From Sphingomonadaceae bacterium (GTDB lineage Bacteria > Pseudomonadota > Alphaproteobacteria > Sphingomonadales > Sphingomonadaceae): DNA of 64,000 nucleotides. Positions within the stretch are counted from its first letter, which is position 1; each line of letters starts with the position of its first letter. The notes beneath the pieces were generated by a model. The model was not told where the DNA came from and made no database searches. It worked only from the letters and a program-made list of their open reading frames with translations. The translations under genes were made by a program, and so were the position numbers. Below are positions 56,496-64,000 of this stretch, one piece after another. Where the stretch lies: assembly GCA_020850455.1 (NCBI GenBank), contig JADZEQ010000005.1:594873-658872 (forward strand). The letters are read 5' to 3'.

Positions 56496-57265
56496 TGCGC
56501 CTTGGCGAATAGGCGAAAGAAATTGGCCCCGGTTGCCGTCTGCAACTGGTCGATGCTCTCGCCACGTAAATCCGCAACAAAGCGTGCCGTGTCGGCGACA
56601 AAGGCAGGTTCGCAGCCTTTGCCGCGATGCGGCACCGGCGCCAAAAAGGGCGCATCGGTTTCAACCAGCAATCGGTCGAGCGGCAAATCGCGCGCCACCT
56701 GCTGCAAATCCCGCGCATTTTTAAAGGTAACGATGCCCGACAGCGAAATATAAAATCCGAGCGCCATCGCATCCGCCGCAAATTCGGCGGTGGAGGTAAA
56801 GCAGTGGATCACCCCGCTGAACGTCCCCTTCGCCATTTCCTCACGCAAAATGGCGGTGCAATCCGCCTCTGCATCACGCATATGGACGATGAGCGGCAGG
56901 CCGGTCTCGCGCGCGGCAGCGATATGGAGGCGGAAGCTCACCTGCTGCTGCGCCCGATCGCTCTTGTCATAAAAATAGTCGAGTCCCGTTTCCCCGATGC
57001 CGATAACGCGCGGGTGCGCGGTTGCCGCAATCAGCCGTTCAAGCGTCAAACCGCTATGACCATCGGCCTCATGCGGATGAACGCCGACGCTCGCCCAAAT
57101 ATCCCCCTGCGTCTCGGCAATCGATATGACATCCGCCCATTCGCTCTCGCGCGTCGATATGCAGAGCATAGCGCGCACCCCGGCATCGCGCGCGGCGGCT
57201 ATGACGTCGGCCTGCCGTTCCACCAGACCGGGGTAGTTGAGGTGACAATGGCTATCGATAAGCAT
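56489..57265 (-). CDS. tatD: TatD-family DNA/RNA hydrolase
   Basis: A 258-residue metal-dependent nuclease. Metal ligands are in MLIDSHCHLNY (His6, His8), GIGETGLDYF, PLIVHMRDAE, GVIHCFTST and LLVETDAPFLAP. It removes DNA ends or acts in proofreading and oxidative DNA damage repair. The ATG at 57265 is the canonical start, and the longer upstream frame runs into metG. It is 2 bp after the metG stop; metG-tatD is a classic pairing. Confidence 0.94.
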   Translation of the reverse strand: MLIDSHCHLNYPGLVERQADVIAAARDAGVRAMLCISTRESEWADVISIAETQGDIWASVGVHPHEADGHSGLTLERLIAATAHPRVIGIGETGLDYFYDKSDRAQQQVSFRLHIAAARETGLPLIVHMRDAEADCTAILREEMAKGTFSGVIHCFTSTAEFAADAMALGFYISLSGIVTFKNARDLQQVARDLPLDRLLVETDAPFLAPVPHRGKGCEPAFVADTARFVADLRGESIDQLQTATGANFFRLFAKAQC

Positions 57266-57267
57266 GG

Positions 57268-58806
57268 TCAGCCTTCGGGCATCTCTAGCCGGGGGAATGC
57301 CCCAACCGGCGGCGGCAAGGGCGTTCCGGCGACCAATGGCGTAGCGAGTGCCGCAAAATCCCGCGCATCTGCTGGCACCGCCAACAGGTCGAGGATAGCA
57401 TCCGCCCCATTGGGCACCGCCCAAGCCACCAAAATCGCCAATCGGCGCACCGCCTCCACCGTTGTATAGAGGATGGCATCGGCACGGGCAGGATTTTCCT
57501 TGCGCACGGCCCATGGCGCACAGTCAGCGAAATATTGGTTCACATCGCTGAATGCCGCCCATAAAATTTCGAGCGCCTGCGAAATTTGCAGCCCCTCCAT
57601 CGCCGCTTGTGCCCGCGCACCCGCATCATCGACATTGGCCAAGAGGGCGGTGTCCGCCCCCTCCCCCACCGTCGCGGCGGGGACTTTGCCGTCGCAATTT
57701 TTGGCAATCATCGACAGGCTGCGCTGCGCCAAATTGCCGAAATTATTCGCCAAATCGGCATTGCACCGGGTAACCAAAGCCTCCGCACTGTAACTGCCGT
57801 CCTGCCCAAAGCTGATTTCGCGCAGCAGGAAATAGCGAAAGGCATCGACGCCAAAGTTTTCGGCGATCGCCATCGGGTCGACGACATTGCCCGCCGATTT
57901 GGACATTTTTTCGCCGCCACGCGCCAGCACAAATCCATGGCCAAAAATCTGTTCGGGCAAAGGCAGACCGGCGCTCATCAAAAATGCCGGCCAATATACC
58001 GCGTGAAAGCGCACAATATCCTTGCCGATCAGATGGACGTTCGCGGGCCAATAGTGCGCAAAATCCGCGCCCTCCCCCGGAAAGCCGATGGCGGTCAAAT
58101 AGGTGGTGAGCGCATCGACCCAGACATACATGACATGCCCGTCGGCCCCCGGCACCTTCACCCCCCAATCGAAACTGGTGCGCGATACGCTCAGGTCTTT
58201 GAGGCCACCTTCGACAAAGCGGATAACCTCATTCGCGCGCGCCGATGGGCGGATGAAATCGGGGTGAGCACGATAATGGTCGAGCAGCGCCTGCTGATAT
58301 TTGGATAGGCGGAAAAACCAGCTTTCCTCCACCAGCCATTCCACCGGCGTCCCCTGTGGCGACAGGCGTACGCCATCATCGCCGAGCGTCGTTTCCTTTT
58401 CATCATAAAATGCCTCATCCCGCACCGAATACCAACCGGCATAACGGTCGAGGTAGAGGTCGCCGCTCGCCACCATCCGGTCCCACAGCGCGCGGCTGGC
58501 GTCATGGTGGCGCGCTTCGCTCGTGCGGACAAAGGCATCGACCGATATATCAAGTTTCGCGCACATTTCCTTGAAATAACCCGACATTTCATCGGCAAGG
58601 TCGATGGTGCTACGCCCGGCATCGCGCGCGGTTTGCACCATCTTCAACCCATGTTCGTCGGTGCCGGTGATAAAGCGGACATCGCGCCCCGATGCCCGCA
58701 TGAAACGCGCAATCGCATCGCCCGCTATGGCTTCATAGGCATGGCCGATGTGCGGGCGGCCATTGGGATAGGAAATGGCGGTCGTAATATAAAATTTGTT
58801 CGACAT
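57268..58806 (-). CDS. metG: Methionine-tRNA ligase
   Basis: A 512-residue class I synthetase with HIGH (PHIGHAYEA, 19-22), GTDEHGLKM, and KMSKS (GGEKMSKSAGNVVDP, about 300). The connective region lacks the usual CxxC zinc knuckle (EKETTLGDDGVRLSPQGTPVEW), which fits the short zinc-free form known in alphaproteobacteria. The C-terminal anticodon domain includes VNQYFADCAPWAVRKE. No C-terminal tRNA-binding extension is present. The ATG at 58806 gives the family N-terminus MSNKFYITTAI. Confidence 0.95.
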   Translation of the reverse strand: MSNKFYITTAISYPNGRPHIGHAYEAIAGDAIARFMRASGRDVRFITGTDEHGLKMVQTARDAGRSTIDLADEMSGYFKEMCAKLDISVDAFVRTSEARHHDASRALWDRMVASGDLYLDRYAGWYSVRDEAFYDEKETTLGDDGVRLSPQGTPVEWLVEESWFFRLSKYQQALLDHYRAHPDFIRPSARANEVIRFVEGGLKDLSVSRTSFDWGVKVPGADGHVMYVWVDALTTYLTAIGFPGEGADFAHYWPANVHLIGKDIVRFHAVYWPAFLMSAGLPLPEQIFGHGFVLARGGEKMSKSAGNVVDPMAIAENFGVDAFRYFLLREISFGQDGSYSAEALVTRCNADLANNFGNLAQRSLSMIAKNCDGKVPAATVGEGADTALLANVDDAGARAQAAMEGLQISQALEILWAAFSDVNQYFADCAPWAVRKENPARADAILYTTVEAVRRLAILVAWAVPNGADAILDLLAVPADARDFAALATPLVAGTPLPPPVGAFPRLEMPEG

Positions 58807-58839
58807 GCCGCAGCCTCTAACGGGCGGATTGCCCATTGC

Positions 58840-59853
58840 CTAGTCGGCAAGCGGCGGCGCGGGCGTCAAACTCGCCAAAGCATCGGCGATTGCATAGCTA
58901 ACCAACGCCGGGCTTTCCGACTGGCTCACGGCAAAGCGTCCGACCGCCAATATGCGCGCCCGCGCATCCAAGGCGTCGATCCGCGCCTTCCCCGCCCGTT
59001 GTTTTGCCGCGCTTTCAGCAATAAAAGCCGCACCATCGATCAGCGCCGGCAGCAGCATCGCACCACCCGCCCCGCCGACCAATTTGGCGAGCTCGACGCG
59101 CGCGCCACCGCCGCTATCGCCGCTGTCCGCGATATTTGTCAGCAACGGTAATATTTCCCCCAGTCGCGCCTGTTGATAAGCTTCGGCACGGCCCGGCGAC
59201 CCATGCGCAACGTCGAGCAACATGGCGCGTTCGCGCGGCGCCAATTGCGGCTGGCGCGCCGCCAACAGGGCATCCCCGCGCGCCGCATCCCAAGCAAAAT
59301 TGAGCCGACGGCAGCGCGAGCGAATGGTCGGCAAAAGGCGGCCGGGTTGGTGCGAAATCAGCAGGAACAGGCTGGCGGGGGGTGGTTCTTCCAATAGTTT
59401 GAGCAGCGCATTGGCCGCGCCGCGTTCCAGATCATCCGCCGTATCAATGACGATGGCGCGCCATGCACTGAGCGCGGGACGCTTTTGGCAGCGCTCCTGC
59501 AATTGCCGCACTTGGTCAATGGTGATGGCGCGCGCGACATCCTCTGCCTTGGGCGGCTTGCCATCCTTGGGGATTTTATCCTTGGGCACTTCGCGCTTGA
59601 GCCAGATAAAATCGGGGTGGCTGCCCGCCGCCATCAGGCTTGCTGCCTGTCCGCCCGCTCGGCAACCGAGCGCGCCCTCGTCACTGGCCGCCCGTGCCGC
59701 CCCATCGTCGAGCAGAAACCCCGCTGCGCCATAGGCCCATGCCGCCTTGCCGATCCCGGCTGGCCCGGTCAGCAGCCATGCATGCGGCATCCGCCCGGCG
59801 AGTAAGGCTGTGCGAAACAGCGTATCAGCCTCAGCATGGACGGGGTTGGTCAT
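58840..59853 (-). CDS. holB: DNA polymerase III subunit delta'
   Basis: A 337-residue clamp-loader AAA+ protein. It has P-loop GPAGIGKAA (about 30-38), IDQVRQLQERCQKRP, and IDTADDLERGAANALLKLLEEPP (about 137-159). The sensor/arginine segment IRSRCRRLNF supplies the trans-acting SRC motif. It loads the sliding clamp with delta and tau/gamma. Its start overlaps the tmk stop (ATGA); tmk-holB coupling is widespread. Confidence 0.94.
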   Translation of the reverse strand: MTNPVHAEADTLFRTALLAGRMPHAWLLTGPAGIGKAAWAYGAAGFLLDDGAARAASDEGALGCRAGGQAASLMAAGSHPDFIWLKREVPKDKIPKDGKPPKAEDVARAITIDQVRQLQERCQKRPALSAWRAIVIDTADDLERGAANALLKLLEEPPPASLFLLISHQPGRLLPTIRSRCRRLNFAWDAARGDALLAARQPQLAPRERAMLLDVAHGSPGRAEAYQQARLGEILPLLTNIADSGDSGGGARVELAKLVGGAGGAMLLPALIDGAAFIAESAAKQRAGKARIDALDARARILAVGRFAVSQSESPALVSYAIADALASLTPAPPLAD

Positions 59854-60494
59854 GGCAGCAGATCGTCGATTGCGGCGATCAGCCGCGCCGTCACATCCTC
59901 TGCCGCGCCTGCCGCGTCGATGACCCGAAAACGAACCGGTTCCGCCGCCGCTATCGCTGCAAAGCCACGATTGACAGCTTCGTGAAAGGCGCTGACACGT
60001 CCCTCTATCCGATCATCCCCCGCGCTGCCGCGCGCCTGCCGCCGCGCCGCTGCTTGTTCGGCATCGATGGTCAGCAGCAAGCTGCGGTCGGGCAGCAAGC
60101 CGTGCGAACCAATGGCGTGCAATGTCATGATGTCGGCATCATCCATCCCGCTGCCCCCGCCCTGATAAGCGCGAGTGGAATCGACGAAACGGTCACAAAC
60201 AACCCAATCGCCGCGCGCCAATGCCGGGGCGATGACGCGTGCAACATGGTCGGCGCGTGCCGCAGCGAACAGCAAAGCCTCCGCCTCCCGCCCCCAAGCG
60301 TCGGCAGGAGCATGGAGCAAAAGTTCCCGGATCGCCTCTGCCCCGGGGCTGCCGCCCGGTTCGCGCGTCTCGACAACTTTGATCCCGCGCGCGCGCAACG
60401 CCGCCGCCAAGGCGCGCGCCTGCGTCGATTTGCCGACCCCTTCCCCCCCCTCTAGCGTGAGGAAGCGGCCGCGCGCGCCGCCAATATCGGTCAT
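59850..60494 (-). CDS. tmk: Thymidylate kinase
   Basis: A 214-residue kinase making dTDP from dTMP. It has P-loop GGEGVGKSTQ (about 16-25), the DRE-like ETREPGGSPGAE, DRFVDSTRAYQG and the lid region RQARGSAGDDRIEGR. It is coupled upstream to rlpA (ATGA) and downstream to holB (ATGA), tying precursor supply to the replisome genes. Confidence 0.96.
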   Translation of the reverse strand: MTDIGGARGRFLTLEGGEGVGKSTQARALAAALRARGIKVVETREPGGSPGAEAIRELLLHAPADAWGREAEALLFAAARADHVARVIAPALARGDWVVCDRFVDSTRAYQGGGSGMDDADIMTLHAIGSHGLLPDRSLLLTIDAEQAAARRQARGSAGDDRIEGRVSAFHEAVNRGFAAIAAAEPVRFRVIDAAGAAEDVTARLIAAIDDLLP

Positions 60495-61399
60495 GGGCCG
60501 CGCTGGATAACCGCGCCGGGCTGCCCCGCACTACGCAAGCGGCGCAATTCCGCCTCCGCCGCAGCGGCAGTGGCAAAGGGGCCGGTGCGCACGCGATAGA
60601 TATTGCCGCTTTGTTCGACCCGCGCGCCAAGGCGGCGGGCCAATATCTCTGCCCGTTCGCGCGATGAAAAGGCGCCGATCTGGACGCTGAACGGGCCATC
60701 GCCACTCGGCGCGCGGTTGGTGGCGGGCGGGCGCGGCGCATTGGGCGCGGCGGGCGTTGCTGCGCTTGTTGTTGCACTCGGGGGCGCATAGCCGCTGGGG
60801 CGCGGCAGGCGGGCCACTCGTTCGCGCAATATTTCGAGCAGGCTTTGCGGCGTATCAATCCGTCGCAGCGCCGCCTCACCGCGCCGCAGCGTCATCCGGT
60901 CGCCCTCTGGCGGGTTGACACGGCGCACCCGCACTTGCGCCATGCCATTATCGGCAATTCCCAATTGTTCGGCAGCTCCTGCCGACAGGTCGATCAGGCG
61001 GTTGGGGTCGGCGGGACCGCGATCATTGATCCGCACCAATATCGTTCGCCCAGTGTCGAGCCGCGTCACCTCGACATAGCTGGGGAGCGGCAGGGTGCGG
61101 TGCGCGGCACTGACCGCCGATGGCCGAAATGCCTCCCCATTGGCGGTCGGGCGACCCTCCAACTCTCCGCCATACCAGCTGGCATAACCCACCTCATCAT
61201 AGTCGGCCTGATCGCTGGGGACATAGCGTTGCCCGGCGATGCTATAGGGCGCGCCGACGATGACCGGCGTGTCGCTCACCATATCCGCAGGTCGCGTGGG
61301 GGCATTGTTGGTGCGCGGCGCGACATCGCCCCCCATCATGCCACACCCGGCAAGCGTCAGCATTGCCGCTGCGGCGGCCAGTTTAGGAAGTAATCGCAT
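60491..61399 (-). CDS. rlpA: RlpA-type septal lytic transglycosylase lipoprotein with SPOR domain
   Basis: A 302-residue lipoprotein. The signal MRLLPKLAAAAAMLTLAGC has a lipobox LAGC. A double-psi beta-barrel domain follows (GYASWYGGELEGRPTANGEAF, VRINDRGPADPNRLIDLSAGAAEQLG, about 80-170), then a Pro/Ala linker and a C-terminal SPOR domain (FSVQIGAFSSRERAEILARRLG, about 235-302) that binds denuded peptidoglycan at the septum. RlpA cleaves naked glycan in some bacteria. The start at 61399 lies inside the mltB end (17-bp overlap), so the two are coupled. Confidence 0.93.
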   Translation of the reverse strand: MRLLPKLAAAAAMLTLAGCGMMGGDVAPRTNNAPTRPADMVSDTPVIVGAPYSIAGQRYVPSDQADYDEVGYASWYGGELEGRPTANGEAFRPSAVSAAHRTLPLPSYVEVTRLDTGRTILVRINDRGPADPNRLIDLSAGAAEQLGIADNGMAQVRVRRVNPPEGDRMTLRRGEAALRRIDTPQSLLEILRERVARLPRPSGYAPPSATTSAATPAAPNAPRPPATNRAPSGDGPFSVQIGAFSSRERAEILARRLGARVEQSGNIYRVRTGPFATAAAAEAELRRLRSAGQPGAVIQRGP

Positions 61400-62489
61400 C
61401 TGCCAACAACCCCACCGAAAGCGCATAAAAATTGGAACAATTATAGTCGAGGATGGCGCGATAGCTGCCGCTGAGTAAATAAGCGGTTTGCACCCGCCCA
61501 TCGGGTTCGATCAGGCTCAGCAGCATGTCATCCGCCGGCACCCTGCCCTGAAACACAATGCCGCGCGCGCGCCATTCGGCGGCGGTCAGATAACGGCTGT
61601 GGCGGGCAAAGACGCGCGGACAGCGTGGGGACGCGCTGCGCGATGCGATATCTCCCCGCTCGAGGCTATCGGGCACCGACACCGCATAGCCCCAATGTTC
61701 GCCGCGCTTATAGCCCGACACCTGCAGATAATGGGCAATGCTGGCCAGCGCATCGGCCTGATTATTCCAGATGGCCGCCACGCCATCCCCATCGCCATCC
61801 TGCGCCATGCGCAGATAGACGGAGGGGAGGAATTGCGGATGGCCAATGGCCCCTGCCCAACTGCCGGTCAGCGCGGCGGGGGGTGCGCCGCGTTCGACCA
61901 TGACTAGGGCGGACAAAAATTCATCCTCAAACAGCGCCCGCCGCCGCCCGTCATAGGCAAGCGTCGCCAACGCGCGCAAAATATCAAAATCCCCGGTAAT
62001 CCGGCCATAGTTGGTTTCATGGCCATAAATGCCCAAAATCACCCCCGCTGGCACGCCGGTGCGTTGGGTGATGGTGGCCAGATGCGCCCGTTCGCGCGCA
62101 TATACCGCCTGCCCACCCGCTATGCGTGCGGCATCGACATGGCGGCGGCGATAGGGGGCAAAGGGCGAAATGGGGGCGTTGGGGTTAACCCGCACCTCAT
62201 CCTGCTGACCACGGTCGAGCGCCACCACCCGCGCATTATAGCTGAGCCCCGATGTAGCCCGATCAAAAGTGGCACCCGAAACCCCGCGCGCCGCAGCCTT
62301 GCCCCGCAGCGATGCGATATAAGCTGAAAAACCGTCCGCCGGTGGCGACACCGGGTTTGATGTTGGTGTCTCCGCCGCCGGGGGCGGATTGGCGACCTGC
62401 GCATCGGCCCGATGAAGGGTCAGGCCGCACATCAGAACAGCCGCAACGGCAGCGGCAAAACGGAATCGTTGGGGGGATGGACGCATCAT
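61383..62489 (-). CDS. mltB: Membrane/periplasmic lytic murein transglycosylase B
   Basis: A 368-residue exported enzyme. A signal peptide of about 30 residues has no clear lipobox, so it is likely soluble in the periplasm (SltB-like). The catalytic glutamate is in GIYGHETNYGRITGDF (Glu158). GAIGHPQFLPS (typical GAMGQAQFMPS) and a C-terminal NFYALSVGLLADAI complete the family. It cuts glycan strands to 1,6-anhydro ends. Adjacent ATGs at 62489 and 62486 are both possible. It heads the minus-strand gene run toward mazG. Confidence 0.93.
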   Translation of the reverse strand: MMRPSPQRFRFAAAVAAVLMCGLTLHRADAQVANPPPAAETPTSNPVSPPADGFSAYIASLRGKAAARGVSGATFDRATSGLSYNARVVALDRGQQDEVRVNPNAPISPFAPYRRRHVDAARIAGGQAVYARERAHLATITQRTGVPAGVILGIYGHETNYGRITGDFDILRALATLAYDGRRRALFEDEFLSALVMVERGAPPAALTGSWAGAIGHPQFLPSVYLRMAQDGDGDGVAAIWNNQADALASIAHYLQVSGYKRGEHWGYAVSVPDSLERGDIASRSASPRCPRVFARHSRYLTAAEWRARGIVFQGRVPADDMLLSLIEPDGRVQTAYLLSGSYRAILDYNCSNFYALSVGLLADAITS

Positions 62490-62620
62490 TGGACCAACTG
62501 TGCCAGCTTTACCCCGCAACGAAAAGGGGGGCAGCGTCGTTTCGCATCAAACCATGTTCCCACGCCGCAGAAAATCTCTATAGGCGACAAAGCCGCCGTG
62601 GCCTGCCGCGTCGGTTATGC

Positions 62621-62710
62621 GGATGGGTGGCCGAGTGGTTTAAGGCAGCGGTCTTGAAAACCGCCGTGGGTTCGCGCCCACCGTGGGTTCGAATCCCACC
62701 CCATCCGCCA
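62621..62710 (+). tRNA. tRNA-Ser (UGA)
   Basis: A complete 90-nt class II tRNA with encoded CCA: acceptor GGATGGG/CCCATCC, D-arm TGGCCGAGTGGTTTAAGGC, anticodon stem GCGGT/ACCGC with loop CTTGAAA (anticodon UGA), a long variable arm TGGGTTCGCGCCCA, and TTCGAAT. A nested inverted repeat CCGCAG/CTGCGG follows at 62715-62745 without a T-run. Confidence 0.97.
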
Positions 62711-62757
62711 CTACCCGCAGCCTTGCGATGCGCATGAGCCTGCGGTTACGTGAATAA

Positions 62758-63093
62758 TTATCGCCAATGGATGTCTGGATCTGAGCAAACGTCTCGTTGG
62801 TATTTTCTCTGAATTTCATCGCAAATGAAATTCGCACCAGCCTCAAAATCCCTTTCCAAGTATGGCGGTTGGCTGGAGTGGAATGATTGAGGATACATTG
62901 CCGTCATCATCTCATTGCTAATAATCTCACCTGCTCGCTCCGATTGCTTCGCTTCTCTAATCAACTGCGAATCGCAGGATGAAGTGGTAAGCATCACAAG
63001 CACAAGAATCACGCGCCCAGTCCAAATACTGAATGCAGTGCTAAACCCGCAACAACGAAAATAATTCGACAACGGTTCGTTCGCCACAGTCAA
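62758..63093 (-). CDS. Putative small lipoprotein, unknown function
   Basis: A 111-residue frame with a long N-region followed by VILVLVMLTTSSC, a lipoprotein-like signal with Cys near residue 40. The mature part contains two more cysteines (FICDEIQRKYQRDVCSDPD) that could pair. GTG codons at the start of the hydrophobic stretch offer a shorter, more typical signal. The region is more AT-rich than its surroundings and sits between a tRNA-Ser and a riboswitch, so recent acquisition is possible. No family was recognised. Confidence 0.5.
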   Translation of the reverse strand: MTVANEPLSNYFRCCGFSTAFSIWTGRVILVLVMLTTSSCDSQLIREAKQSERAGEIISNEMMTAMYPQSFHSSQPPYLERDFEAGANFICDEIQRKYQRDVCSDPDIHWR

Positions 63094-63123
63094 TATCCTT
63101 AGTTAGTGATCAAAAAGGCGGCG

Positions 63124-63141
63124 TGAACCAGTATTGGTTCA
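63124..63141. repeat. Inverted repeat, operator candidate
   Basis: A perfect 7-bp inverted repeat TGAACCA-GTAT-TGGTTCA, 30 bp upstream of the minus-strand putative lipoprotein gene and 127 bp before the riboswitch. It may be an operator for either side. Confidence 0.45.
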
Positions 63142-63267
63142 TGGTCGTCATAATATTCGCCTACGCGTAAGAGCAAGCTTCTCCAACACCTGCTCTGGCC
63201 GGATGCTGGCTCTAGCAACTCCTCCCCCTTGCGACTCATTGGGCAGCAGCCTATGCGCACCGGCTGT
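63142..63267. promoter_or_regulatory. Upstream region of the cobalamin riboswitch
   Basis: This stretch must contain the promoter of the btuB-like transcript. No convincing -35/-10 pair was identified. Short minus-strand reading frames through it are not credible genes. Confidence 0.25.
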
Positions 63268-63441
63268 AACGCATGGTTCCCCCGGCGACGGGGGGGAAGA
63301 GGGAAGCCGGTCAAAATCCGGCGCTGCCCCCGCAACTGTGACCGGCCAGGTTCTGGTCAAATGCCACTGTGGCCCCGCGTGGGGACATGGGAAGGCGACC
63401 AGAACCGCTTATCCGGCGAGCCAGGAGACCTGCCACGCGTT
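63268..63441 (+). ncRNA. Cobalamin (B12) riboswitch aptamer
   Basis: Conserved core elements appear in order. They are GGGAAGCCGGT-type (63301 onward), AATCCGGCGCTGCCCCCGC, CAACTGTGACCGG, and the B12-box GCCAGGAGACCTGCC (63419-63433). The outer P1 helix pairs 63268-63277 (AACGCATGGT) with 63432-63441 (GCCACGCGTT), with one mismatch and wobble pairing. It lies 88 bp upstream of a btuB-like gene on the same strand. Binding of adenosylcobalamin should shut down receptor synthesis, probably by hiding the ribosome site. Confidence 0.95.
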
Positions 63442-63528
63442 GCCGTCTATTGGCTCGGGCGGGGTGCACCGGGGCGATCGGGGGAGCTCCTCGTTTGACG
63501 GTAAAGCCGTTGAATAGAGGATATTAAC

Positions 63529-64000
63529 ATGCGTTCCTTACAAATTATCTCCGCCACGGCGCTCGCATTGGCGCTGGCCAGTCCGGCATGTGCCGCCGAC
63601 AATGACTCTGCGGGCGATGCAGATGCCCCTCTGGTCGTCACCGCGACTGGCGAACCAACGTCCGGCGCCGATGTCGGGCAGGCGATCAGCGTTATCACCG
63701 CTCAGGATCTGGAAAATATTCAGGCGGTAACAATTGCCGATGCGCTGCGCACCCTGCCCTCGGTCGCGGTGGCGACGCGCGGCGGGGTCGGCGGGCAAAG
63801 CAGCGTCTTCATTCGCGGTGCCAATAGCTCGCAGACACTGGTGCTAATCGACGGCGTCCGGGTCAATGACCCGTCCGGCCCCAACGGCGCCTTTGATTTT
63901 GGTGCGCTGCTCACCGGCAGTATCGCGCGGGTGGAGGTGCTGCGCGGTGCCAATTCGGTCATCTGGGGCAGTCAGGCAATCGGCGGGGTGGTGGCGATTG
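63529..64000 (+). CDS. btuB: BtuB-like TonB-dependent vitamin B12 receptor, 3' end outside window
   Basis: The first 157 codons of an outer-membrane receptor. The signal peptide (MRSLQIISATALALALASPACA) is followed by a TonB-box region LVVTATGEPTSGADVGQAISVI. The plug contains SSVFIRGANSSQTLVLIDGVRVNDP and VEVLRGANSVIWGSQAIGGVVAI, closely following the BtuB pattern. A TAGAGG ribosome site precedes the ATG. Placement directly downstream of a cobalamin riboswitch strongly supports cobalamin or corrinoid uptake, which the methylmalonyl-CoA mutase encoded at 5.1 kb would need. Confidence 0.93.
   Translation, partial: MRSLQIISATALALALASPACAADNDSAGDADAPLVVTATGEPTSGADVGQAISVITAQDLENIQAVTIADALRTLPSVAVATRGGVGGQSSVFIRGANSSQTLVLIDGVRVNDPSGPNGAFDFGALLTGSIARVEVLRGANSVIWGSQAIGGVVAI

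Noticed and set aside
62715-62745. Rho-independent terminator after tRNA-Ser
   Set aside because: A nested inverted repeat exists but the loop is long and no T-run follows, so it was not listed as a terminator.
63099-63335. Short minus-strand frames across the riboswitch region
   Set aside because: They are antisense to a well-defined cobalamin aptamer and have no start signal or family resemblance.

Overview
This 64 kb window looks like chromosomal DNA from an alphaproteobacterium of the order Sphingomonadales. The supporting signs are the dusB-ntrB-ntrC-ntrY-ntrX-hfq-hflX cluster, a double-length Hfq, a fused IspDF, TonB-dependent receptors with sphingomonad-style plugs, a WalW-type deacetylase, and high-GC codon use throughout. 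The exact genus cannot be read from the sequence. Coding density is very high, most genes are separated by a few bases or overlap, and no insertion sequence, prophage, CRISPR array or plasmid function was seen.

Region 1 (1-10.3 kb) is a propionyl-CoA / methylmalonyl-CoA module. A divergent regulator of the RamB/PrpR/ScfR type faces an operon pccB - mce - enoyl-CoA hydratase - mcm - bioB - pccA. The divergent promoter carries palindromic TTTGCAAA-type boxes. The operon converts propionyl-CoA to succinyl-CoA and includes the biotin synthase gene whose product is the cofactor of PccA. A cobalamin riboswitch with a btuB-type receptor at the far right end of the window would supply the B12 needed by the mutase.

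Region 2 (10.3-37.7 kb) is mixed housekeeping and envelope genes: a cyclase-family hydrolase, an MHS-type MFS transporter with a large periplasmic insert, alanine racemase, a 1064-residue TonB receptor, a PhaC-like hydrolase divergent from phaR, an archaeal/eukaryotic-type ProRS, an M28 peptidase, a DUF805 protein, RNase R, a universal stress protein, PDH E2 and E3 (E1 is not here), a PAP2 phosphatase, a secreted amidohydrolase, a large membrane-anchored coiled-coil protein divergent from a secreted TPR protein, an Lrp regulator, a degenerate histidine-kinase-like protein, a WalW deacetylase and two tRNAs.

Region 3 (37.7-54.2 kb) has a small lipoprotein and a second M28 peptidase, EttA, beta-carbonic anhydrase, lipA-ratA, pncC-ispDF on the opposite strand, and then the long dusB-ntrBC-ntrYX-hfq-hflX nitrogen/RNA operon. 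NtrX lacks the GAFTGA loop that NtrC has.

Region 4 (54.2-62.5 kb) is a tightly packed minus-strand run, mltB - rlpA - tmk - holB - metG - tatD - MBL hydrolase - retropepsin - mazG, linking peptidoglycan cleavage, DNA replication and housekeeping. It is followed by tRNA-Ser, a short AT-richer stretch with an orphan lipoprotein, and the cobalamin riboswitch driving a btuB-like gene that runs off the end.
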